A program made the translations under genes and the position numbers. The notes under the pieces are model-generated. The model was not told where the DNA came from. It searched no databases and worked only from the letters and a program-made list of their open reading frames with translations. From Methanobrevibacter sp. (GTDB lineage Archaea; Methanobacteriota; Methanobacteria; Methanobacteriales; Methanobacteriaceae), in contig JADLKP010000141.1 of assembly GCA_016838945.1 (NCBI GenBank), positions 1-6,154 on the forward strand: a DNA stretch of 6,154 nt, written 5' to 3'. Below, in pieces: positions 1-5,142 of this stretch; positions within the stretch are counted from its first letter, which is position 1; every line of letters begins with the position of its first letter.

Positions 1-58
1 TTAATATTTTTTTAATAATTTTTAATAATTTAATTTTAAAATATTAATTTAATTTAAT
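1..58 (-). other. A/T-only 3' flank of NAMPT with inverted and tandem repeats
   Basis: All 58 bases are A or T. A perfect ten-base inverted repeat (TTAATATTTT at 1-10, AAAATATTAA at 38-47) flanks two identical ten-base units TTTAATAATT (11-20, 21-30). Three AATTT units follow (46-60), the last overlapping the NAMPT stop codon. This may be a weak transcript end, but low complexity makes chance structure likely and no long oligo-T tract occurs on the transcript strand. Confidence 0.35.
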
Positions 59-1480
59 TTAATTCAAAGGAAACTTATTGTAAGCTTCTGTTCTACTTTT
101 TATAGATTCAAAGGAATCATCAATCAATAATTCTCCATCTTTAAAGACAGTTCTTAATTGGTCATCCCCTTCAGATTCTATTGGGACAGTGCTGTATTCA
201 AATTCATCATTTATCAATAATTTGAATCTTCCCTTTTTGGATCTTTTGCTGCTGTCCAATGGTTTTTTAAAGATGCCAATCCACTCCCCATCTCTTAGTT
301 GGGCAGAACATTTGAATGCATTTCTTTGAGTATCCCTATTTACTGCAGTGTGCAATCCTCCACCCATTCCGAAAATGAGGTTTTCAGCAGCCCATCCTTG
401 AGCCTTTATGCCGAAGAGAATATCCCTTATCTTTTGGTAATTCAAACCGTCTCCCCAAAGAAGGCCTATATTTGCATTGAATGTTTTGAATCCTTTGGTA
501 TTTTCTTGGGTTCCGAATCCTCTTTCAATGATTTCAAGACAATCGATTGTTGTTGAGATAGGTTCTCCACTATCCGGTCGGAATACAATCTTGTTTCCTT
601 CAGTCTTGTTTAGGAAATTTATGATTTCCTCATTTAGTTCATGTCCTTTTAAGCATGCATTTTCCAAGAAGTTCTTATAGTTGTAACTGTCTATTACAAT
701 GGATAGTATTCCATCATGGGCATTCTTAACAATATTCATTGCCTGTTCCATTTCGCCGTCTGGCCCCATTGCAGTCATTACACTATGTTCTGTAGCCTGG
801 ACTGAAAATCCTAGAATGTCTTTGGTGTTGTAATAGTTTTCAGGGATTGCAAGTGATGGCACTGTATCTGTTCCTGAAAAGCTTAATAAGTGTGCAGATC
901 CTGCAAGTCTTGAAGATTCTGTTGAGCTTGCTCCACGATAACCGAAATCATGCAGCATGAAGTTAAGATTGTCTTTAGATGATCCGGTCACATCCAAATA
1001 GAAGTTGCAGAGCTTTTTGACTTCTGCAGACAATGTTGCAATGGTTGATGGATACCACACTTGAAGGAGAAGTGACTCAAGGTAATTAGGTAACCAGTAA
1101 GCATGCTTGTCTGTATTTTCAATTGTCATCATGACATTTCCTACATTAACTGGACTTCCTTCAGCAACTGCCTTGATTTCAACTGGAAGTTTTCCATCCA
1201 GTTCCTGTGCAATGTACATCCAGTCATCAGTATTGAAGATTCCTGGTGCAATGTGTGCATCCACAAGCCTTTCAGCTTCCAATACCTTCTCTTCACTTAC
1301 AACATTCCCAACAAGATATTTTTTAAGAATGTATTGCAGGCCGTAAAAAATAGTTTTGTTAAACTCAGCACCACTTCTGCTTTCAAGATAAGAATATATT
1401 CTTTCAGTACCTTTTGGATATAGGTAGTGGTGAGTGAGCTTATAGCTGTCAGTCAATAAACATATATTATTTTCAATCAT
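59..1480 (-). CDS. Nicotinamide phosphoribosyltransferase (NAMPT/NadV type)
   Basis: Predicted cytosolic enzyme joining nicotinamide and PRPP to make NMN and pyrophosphate, the first step of one-step NAD+ salvage. The 473-residue length is close to the human enzyme (491). Family landmarks recalled from human NAMPT line up along the whole chain: LTDSYKLTH at 9-17, HDFGYRG at 177-183 (F179 and R182 match human F193 and R196), GTDT at 203-206 (D205 matches D219, which favours nicotinamide over nicotinate), EHS at 231-233 (H232 matches catalytic H247), RPDSG at 301-305 (R311/D313 equivalents), GMGGG at 371-375 and RSKKGR at 413-418. The ATG follows a GGTGAT ribosome site by four bases. It is the last gene of the macrodomain-sirtuin cluster, 67 bases after the sirtuin stop, and that gap holds a possible promoter of its own. 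It would recycle the nicotinamide the sirtuin releases (inference). No frameshift or missing key residue seen; nicotinate phosphoribosyltransferase is unlikely given the residue matches. Confidence 0.95.
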   Translation of the reverse strand: MIENNICLLTDSYKLTHHYLYPKGTERIYSYLESRSGAEFNKTIFYGLQYILKKYLVGNVVSEEKVLEAERLVDAHIAPGIFNTDDWMYIAQELDGKLPVEIKAVAEGSPVNVGNVMMTIENTDKHAYWLPNYLESLLLQVWYPSTIATLSAEVKKLCNFYLDVTGSSKDNLNFMLHDFGYRGASSTESSRLAGSAHLLSFSGTDTVPSLAIPENYYNTKDILGFSVQATEHSVMTAMGPDGEMEQAMNIVKNAHDGILSIVIDSYNYKNFLENACLKGHELNEEIINFLNKTEGNKIVFRPDSGEPISTTIDCLEIIERGFGTQENTKGFKTFNANIGLLWGDGLNYQKIRDILFGIKAQGWAAENLIFGMGGGLHTAVNRDTQRNAFKCSAQLRDGEWIGIFKKPLDSSKRSKKGRFKLLINDEFEYSTVPIESEGDDQLRTVFKDGELLIDDSFESIKSRTEAYNKFPLN

Positions 1481-1515
1481 AATATCACCCTTTTATAATT
1501 TGTTGATTTTGGCCA

Positions 1516-1523
1516 TTTATATA
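1516..1523 (-). promoter_or_regulatory. Possible internal TATA box for NAMPT
   Basis: On the minus strand the sirtuin-NAMPT spacer reads ACTATATAAATGG after an A-rich CCAAAAAC stretch, resembling an archaeal BRE and TATA box. The TATA core lies about 36 bases before the NAMPT ATG. Initiation 22-27 bases downstream would give a leader of roughly 10-15 bases that still includes the GGTGAT ribosome site. NAMPT may therefore be expressed both with the cluster and independently. Confidence 0.55.
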
Positions 1524-1547
1524 GTTTTTGGTGTTTTTTGGATTATC

Positions 1548-2450
1548 TTAGATAAAATAATCCAATGTTTTGTCGATATCCTCATTGAAAGGAATATATT
1601 TATCTTTAATGTCTTGGGATATGTAATTGCCCAGTTCATCTTCTGGAACCAAATAGTAATTTCCGTTAAGCTTTACAGTCAATTCAGTATGGCTTCTATT
1701 GAATCTTGCAAGATTCACATTTTCATGTGATTTGACCAAATCATCAAATGGGAAACGTATTATGATGGGAGTGTTGAAACCTATTCCAAATTCCAATAGG
1801 AGCAATTTTCCATTTAAGGCCTTTTGTCTAAAATCAATGTAATTTTGGTTTTGTTCATGCCACTCCTCATCCTCTACAAAGAAGCTGTCTTTTCTTAAGT
1901 TCAAGTCCATTTCCTCTCCACAAACTGGACAAATAGGAACAAGTTCACTTGGTATCTTCAAGTCTCCATCCGTCTTTTCCATCATTTTCAGGATCAATTC
2001 TGTATCGTCATATAACTTATTGTGGCATGCCTTTGAGCATTGGATTTTGCTGTAGGTTCCCTGTGTTCTGAAGAACCTGTCCTTGTCAAATCCTGATTTC
2101 AGGAATTGGTCATCAGTATTTGTTGTGATTACGAAATAATCCTTATCTTTCACTATGCTGAACAGTTTTTCATAAAGGTCTGTTCCTTCTATTCCTATAT
2201 TATTCATATAAACATGCTTTGCAAAATATGCCCATCTTTCTTCAGGGCTTTTGAATGGATAGAACATGGATGTATACATGTCCTGAAATCCATATTTTTC
2301 AATAAATTCCGGGAAGTTGTCTGTAAATCTTTTCCCTCCATATTCAACTCCTGCAGCTGTTGATAGTCCTGCTCCTGCACCTATTAATATGTAATCTGCA
2401 TCATCAATCAGTTCTTTCAATTTTTTCACTCTTGCATTGTAGTCTTCCAT
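1548..2450 (-). CDS. Class M sirtuin (SirTM-like), predicted protein ADP-ribosyltransferase
   Basis: Sir2-family protein of 300 residues with a Rossmann NAD+-binding fold. Motifs are GAGAGLS (24-30), TTNTDDQF (109-116) and a zinc ribbon with C138/C142 and C174/C177. Where most sirtuins have the catalytic HG, this one has RTQG with Gln130. That substitution, together with the FGIGFNTPIIIRFPF stretch (221-235), marks the class M (SirTM) group, whose studied bacterial members ADP-ribosylate proteins and do not deacetylate. Expected reaction: NAD+ plus target protein gives ADP-ribosyl-protein plus nicotinamide. I chose the ATG at 2450. A TTG three bases upstream is in frame, but AGGAGG at 2458-2463 sits seven bases from the ATG and only four from the TTG. 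The macrodomain gene ends 11 bases upstream and its stop codon overlaps this ribosome site, so the two are probably co-transcribed and perhaps translationally coupled. Family assignment is firm; activity and target are inferred, since no GcvH-like or lipoate-ligase gene is present here. Confidence 0.92.
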   Translation of the reverse strand: MEDYNARVKKLKELIDDADYILIGAGAGLSTAAGVEYGGKRFTDNFPEFIEKYGFQDMYTSMFYPFKSPEERWAYFAKHVYMNNIGIEGTDLYEKLFSIVKDKDYFVITTNTDDQFLKSGFDKDRFFRTQGTYSKIQCSKACHNKLYDDTELILKMMEKTDGDLKIPSELVPICPVCGEEMDLNLRKDSFFVEDEEWHEQNQNYIDFRQKALNGKLLLLEFGIGFNTPIIIRFPFDDLVKSHENVNLARFNRSHTELTVKLNGNYYLVPEDELGNYISQDIKDKYIPFNEDIDKTLDYFI

Positions 2451-2461
2451 CAATTAGCCTC

Positions 2462-3280
2462 CTATTTAAGGTTTTTCCTATAGATTTCTGTCGCATCGTC
2501 TGAAAATGTATTGAATATTACCTTTTCAAGGTTTGTATTTGGTTTATTCTTCAAATAGTTCCTTACTGTTTCAATAGCTAATTTTGAAGCTTGGTCCTTT
2601 GGGAAGTTGAAGACTCCAGTGGATATTGAACAAAAAGCTATTGATTTTAAATTGCATTCATCTGCAAGTTTTAAACAAGATTGGTAGCAGCTTTCAAGCT
2701 CTCTTATTTCATTGTCATCCGGTTCTTGTCCATAAGGTATTGCTGGACCTACAGTATGAATTACATATTTTGAAGGGAGATTATAAGCTGATGTGATTTT
2801 TGCATTTCCGTTTTCCTCTTCATGGCCTTGCTCCTGCATGATATTATAGCAATCCATCCTTAACTGGAATCCTGCAGCTGAATGAATCTGATTATCTATG
2901 CAGTTATGCAAAGGTATAAAGCATCCTAACATCTGACTGTTTGCAGCATTCACTATCGCATCTGCTTTTAGGCAAGTGATGTCCCCTTGCCATAAAGCTA
3001 TTTTTGAGTCTATTTCCTCAGGATTTTCGCTAATTGGCATTATATCCCTACAGGAAACCAAATCCTTATTATTTGTTTCTTCCCTCAGGATCTTGTCTTG
3101 AATTTCATAGAATTCATCACTTAACTGCACGGGAGTTTGTGTATTCATCAATGCCCTTAACAATTTTCTCTTTTCGCCGTAGTCGTCAGGAATTTCCATA
3201 TTATTGTCTATTCTTTCATTGTTTGAAATCAATTCATTTATCAGAAAATCTATTTCAGTATTTTTATCAAATTCTTTCAT
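2462..3280 (-). CDS. Zinc-dependent macrodomain protein-ADP-ribose hydrolase
   Basis: Predicted eraser that cleaves ADP-ribose from modified proteins. The 272 residues comprise an N-terminal extension of about 90 residues, helix-rich by appearance, and a macrodomain from about residue 94 to the end. Core motifs are WQGDIT (97-102), ADAIVNAANSQMLG (106-119) and STGVFNFP (220-227). The segment GCFIPLHNCIDNQIHSAAG (119-137) carries the Cys-x4-His-x-Cys set (C120, H125, C127) that coordinates catalytic zinc in the Staphylococcus/Streptococcus SirTM-linked macrodomains; ordinary MacroD proteins lack it. An N-terminal extension and a length near 270 are usual for this subgroup. I prefer the ATG at 3280, preceded by GAGGT with a five-base spacer. 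An in-frame ATG at 3292 would add MRLK but has no visible ribosome site. It is the first gene of the cluster, directly followed by the sirtuin. Substrate identity is inferred. Confidence 0.93.
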   Translation of the reverse strand: MKEFDKNTEIDFLINELISNNERIDNNMEIPDDYGEKRKLLRALMNTQTPVQLSDEFYEIQDKILREETNNKDLVSCRDIMPISENPEEIDSKIALWQGDITCLKADAIVNAANSQMLGCFIPLHNCIDNQIHSAAGFQLRMDCYNIMQEQGHEEENGNAKITSAYNLPSKYVIHTVGPAIPYGQEPDDNEIRELESCYQSCLKLADECNLKSIAFCSISTGVFNFPKDQASKLAIETVRNYLKNKPNTNLEKVIFNTFSDDATEIYRKNLK

Positions 3281-3327
3281 CTTTAACCTCATGAATTATC
3301 TTATTTCTTATATTAATTATTGTTCGC

Positions 3328-3338
3328 TATATATAAAT
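3328..3338 (-). promoter_or_regulatory. TATA box for the macrodomain-sirtuin(-NAMPT) operon
   Basis: Minus strand reads ATTTATATATA, preceded by an A-rich AAAAAAG element that could serve as BRE. It lies about 50 bases before the preferred macrodomain ATG at 3280. Initiation about 25 bases downstream would give a leader of some 28 bases carrying the GAGGT ribosome site, and only about 16 bases to the upstream ATG at 3292. Confidence 0.65.
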
Positions 3339-3345
3339 CTTTTTT

Positions 3346-3362
3346 GTAACTGGAAGGTAACT
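3346..3362. promoter_or_regulatory. Candidate operator: AGTTAC direct repeat upstream of operon TATA box
   Basis: Minus strand reads AGTTACCTTCCAGTTAC, two identical hexamers 11 bases apart, about one helical turn, just upstream of the BRE/TATA of the macrodomain operon. Placement suits a regulator-binding site, but the repeat is short and could be chance in AT-rich DNA. Confidence 0.3.
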
Positions 3363-3384
3363 TTGATTTGGGCTTGAATTTGGG
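3363..3384. repeat. Imperfect direct repeat TTGATTTGGG / TTGAATTTGGG
   Basis: Two near-identical G-containing units (3363-3372 and 3374-3384) stand side by side in the middle of the divergent promoter region. They differ by one inserted base and are followed by six T. This is unusual for an otherwise A/T spacer and could be a shared operator between the DUF169 gene and the sirtuin operon; function is not demonstrated. Confidence 0.4.
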
Positions 3385-3441
3385 TTTTTTCAATACTTAA
3401 TTTAGTTATTAATTTTTATTCTTCCTTTTAATAGTAAAATC

Positions 3442-3449
3442 TTTATATT
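3442..3449 (+). promoter_or_regulatory. TATA box for the DUF169 gene
   Basis: TTTATATT preceded by TAAAATC lies about 50 bases before the ATG at 3496. Initiation about 25 bases downstream gives a leader of some 26 bases. Together with the minus-strand TATA at 3328-3338 it makes this spacer a divergent promoter region. Confidence 0.55.
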
Positions 3450-3495
3450 TCATTGCATAAATCTAAAATTAATTATTATAAAGGGTTGTTTTAAA

Positions 3496-4302
3496 ATGGA
3501 ATTTAATATTGTAAAGGAATTGAATGGGCAGTTTGATCCTATTGCATTGATTAAATCTGCTGAAAAACCAGATGATGCTTTAGCTCCTAAGGCTGGCAGA
3601 GGCGGTTGTGTAATGTCTTTGGTTGCACAAGCCATTGCAAAAAGGAAAGTCACTGCTTTTGGTCGTGAAAACATTACTTGTGGAGGCGTTTCAGCAGGTT
3701 TTGGTTGGGGAACTGGATTCAAGACAGATGAAGACCGGGAATTTCAAGCCACCTTTTTATCTTTAGGTGTAGAGTCTGCTAGGGATAAGGAAGCGTTTCT
3801 TCATAGATTGAGCTTCATGCCGGAACATACTGCCGAAATGTTTAAAAAGGGTGAGAGAATCTTTTCAGACTTTGATACTGCATATGAAAACATAAAGAAT
3901 AGGCCTTTTTATGATGAAGGGCAGTATGTAATTTTCAAGCCAATAGAACTTCTTGAAGAGGGGGAAACTCCAGATTCTGTTGTATTCACATTAAACACAA
4001 TGGAACTATCAGCAATACTTCAATTGAACGGTTCATTCAGAGCTGAAAGCGCTCATATAATGACTCCTCAAGCTTCTGCATGTCAGGCTATTGGTGCATT
4101 CACTTTTGAACAGAAGGATAGCGATGATCCTGTTCCTGTATTAAGTCCACTTGACTTTGCAGCAAGGGCTCATATGAGAAGATTGATTCCAGATGAATAC
4201 ATGAATCTGTCCATGCCTTGGAATCTGTTCCTAAAATTAGAAGAGCTAAGTAAAAACAGCGTTTTCCAAACTCATTTCTGGGATGATTTTGGAAATAAAT
4301 GA
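3496..4302 (+). CDS. DUF169 family protein (COG2043), function unknown
   Basis: A 268-residue soluble protein with no signal peptide or membrane segment visible. It matches my memory of DUF169 in order: GRGGCVMSLVAQA (34-46), ITCGGVSAGFGWG (60-72), a VVFTLNTMELSAIL stretch (162-175) and the SACQAIG segment (194-200), ending with a RRLIPDEYMNLSMPW motif (228-242). It has only three cysteines, C38, C62 and C196, and each lies in one of these conserved blocks. That would fit metal, iron-sulfur or redox chemistry, but this is inference and no reaction is assigned to the family as far as I know. The ATG follows a weak AAGGG about ten bases upstream. The gene is transcribed away from the macrodomain-sirtuin-NAMPT cluster across a shared promoter region, so a regulatory link is possible but unproven. 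It appears to be a single-gene unit ending at the convergent terminator before gfcR. Confidence 0.88.
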   Translation: MEFNIVKELNGQFDPIALIKSAEKPDDALAPKAGRGGCVMSLVAQAIAKRKVTAFGRENITCGGVSAGFGWGTGFKTDEDREFQATFLSLGVESARDKEAFLHRLSFMPEHTAEMFKKGERIFSDFDTAYENIKNRPFYDEGQYVIFKPIELLEEGETPDSVVFTLNTMELSAILQLNGSFRAESAHIMTPQASACQAIGAFTFEQKDSDDPVPVLSPLDFAARAHMRRLIPDEYMNLSMPWNLFLKLEELSKNSVFQTHFWDDFGNK

Positions 4303-4350
4303 AATGAATTATCCGTAAATTAAATGAAATAAATAATTCGTAAATTATAA
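4301..4350. repeat. Two tandem 25-base imperfect repeats after the DUF169 gene
   Basis: Units 4301-4325 and 4326-4350 are adjacent and match at 20 of 25 positions by eye, sharing GAAAT at the start and CGTAAATTA near the end. The first unit overlaps the last two bases of the DUF169 stop codon. Probably an old local duplication in the 3' untranslated region; no function is apparent. Confidence 0.6.
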
Positions 4351-4380
4351 AACTAAAAAAATTTTTAATAAAAAAAATAA

Positions 4381-4410
4381 AGTAAGTTAATTTAACGTAA
4401 TTGACTTACT
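4381..4410. terminator. Bidirectional terminator hairpin between DUF169 gene and gfcR
   Basis: Arms AGTAAGTTAA (4381-4390) and TTGACTTACT (4401-4410) form a ten-pair stem with a ten-base loop; one pair is G-U in the plus-strand RNA and a mismatch in the minus-strand RNA. Plus-strand transcripts then meet TTTTATT. Minus-strand transcripts meet TTTATTTTTTTTATT and a further run of seven T, matching the oligo-T signals that terminate archaeal transcription. The gfcR stop codon lies within the loop. Confidence 0.6.
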
Positions 4411-5006
4411 TTTATTAATGATTCGACAGGAACTCCATCCACTTCTTCGAGTCCTGACTTATCAATTAAAACAGTTACTACAACTGGGTCTCCACCATGA
4501 TCCTTAACTACTTTAATTACATCTGTGATGGTGTCACCGCTGGTGATTACATCATCGACAACAACTATTTTTTTACCTTCAACAGTTCCAAAGTTGCTGC
4601 TTATAGCCCCTTCATCACTGTTTGTTGGATTAGTTCTGTGTTTTTTAGGGTGGAAAATGGATATGCATGTAGTGGTTCCAGTCAATTCCTCAATTACATC
4701 TGCCATCATGGTTGCAAATGGAACTCCGCTTGTTGCAATTCCTAAAACAAGGTCAAGGTCGCCATGTTTTAATGCAATGTCACTTAAGGCCGCTGCAACA
4801 TATCTGAGTCTGGAAGCACTTCCGCCTAAACTGTTCCAGTTAATTGCAATGTCAACAGGGGCTTCTGCTTCAACGGTTTCCTCTTTTCTTTGTAAGGTTA
4901 ACCATTGTGCAGTATCCATTGATACATTAAGCTCATCTGCTATTTCACCAGTGGTAAATCCATGGTTTCTAAGTTCTTGAGCTCTATTAATAAGATCTTG
5001 GTTCAT
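4392..5006 (-). CDS. gfcR: GfcR/PyrE-like transcriptional regulator (HTH plus phosphoribosyltransferase domain)
   Basis: A 204-residue archaeal protein in two parts. Residues 8-38 (AQELRNHGFTTGEIADELNV and following) form a helix-turn-helix. Residues 60-204 form a type I phosphoribosyltransferase fold with the PRPP-binding signature VVVDDVITSGDTI (148-160) and an ATSGVPFA loop (91-98). Related proteins were first annotated as orotate phosphoribosyltransferases. The haloarchaeal homologue GfcR regulates sugar catabolism, and the N-terminal DNA-binding domain supports a regulator here. The region where OPRT has its basic catalytic loop reads HPKKHRTNPTNSDEGAISS (119-137) and does not look canonical, so enzyme activity is doubtful. 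The likely role is a PRPP- or nucleotide-sensing regulator of central carbon or nucleotide genes; targets are unknown. The ATG is preceded by GAGGAG with a five-base spacer. The upstream leader contains a perfect tandem repeat, and the stop codon lies inside a convergent terminator hairpin. True PyrE is the main alternative. Confidence 0.88.
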   Translation of the reverse strand: MNQDLINRAQELRNHGFTTGEIADELNVSMDTAQWLTLQRKEETVEAEAPVDIAINWNSLGGSASRLRYVAAALSDIALKHGDLDLVLGIATSGVPFATMMADVIEELTGTTTCISIFHPKKHRTNPTNSDEGAISSNFGTVEGKKIVVVDDVITSGDTITDVIKVVKDHGGDPVVVTVLIDKSGLEEVDGVPVESLIKVSQLR

Positions 5007-5064
5007 TTTTTCTCCTCACTTATATGTGTTATAATTATTATGATTTGATTTTTTTAATTTTTGA

Positions 5065-5106
5065 TTTTAATTTTAAGAATATATTTTTTAATTTTAAGAA
5101 TATATT
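5065..5106. repeat. Perfect 21-base tandem duplication upstream of gfcR
   Basis: Positions 5065-5085 and 5086-5106 are identical over 21 bases, and the next two bases also match. Read on the minus strand, each copy starts at an AAAATATATT element (5108-5099 and 5087-5078) resembling a weak archaeal TATA box. The repeat begins about 59 bases upstream of the gfcR ATG. It could be duplicated promoter or operator DNA, or simple replication slippage in AT-rich sequence. No other convincing gfcR promoter was seen. Confidence 0.75.
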
Positions 5107-5113
5107 TTCAAAC

Positions 5114-5142
5114 TAATCTTTGTAATCTTGAAGATGAGATTA
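5114..5142 (-). terminator. Nested inverted repeat at the 3' end of the oxidoreductase gene
   Basis: Outer arms TAATCT (5114-5119) and AGATTA (5137-5142) enclose an 11-base palindrome ATCTTGAAGAT (5125-5135). The right outer arm includes the oxidoreductase stop codon. It could fold at the transcript's 3' end, but no clear oligo-T tract follows, so termination is only tentative. A regulator-binding palindrome upstream of gfcR is the alternative. Confidence 0.3.

Noticed and set aside
1..58. Replication origin or intrinsic terminator in the A/T-only edge
   Set aside because: No origin-box motif or G/C stem is visible; the inverted repeat is A/T only and expected fairly often by chance in such sequence.
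1500..1730. A 76-codon plus-strand hydrophobic open frame crossing the sirtuin-NAMPT spacer
   Set aside because: It looks membrane-like, but that comes from T-rich codons antisense to the sirtuin 3' end; no convincing promoter or ribosome site precedes it.
1548..2453. TTG at 2453 as the sirtuin start
   Set aside because: It leaves only four bases to AGGAGG, while the ATG three bases later has a normal seven-base spacer.
3450..3722. A 90-codon minus-strand open frame opposite the start of the DUF169 gene
   Set aside because: It is antisense to a well-supported gene, has low-complexity unfamiliar sequence and no ribosome site; it is a shadow of the coding strand.
4525..4980. A 151-codon plus-strand open frame opposite gfcR
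   Set aside because: It lies wholly antisense to gfcR, whose domains are clear, and its serine-rich translation has no recognisable domain.
4392..5006. Naming the gene pyrE (orotate phosphoribosyltransferase)
   Set aside because: The PRPP motif fits, but the N-terminal helix-turn-helix and the non-canonical catalytic loop favour the GfcR-type regulator.
5065..5106. CRISPR array or mobile-element end
   Set aside because: There are only two contiguous copies with no spacers between them, no cas or transposase gene, and no flanking target duplication.
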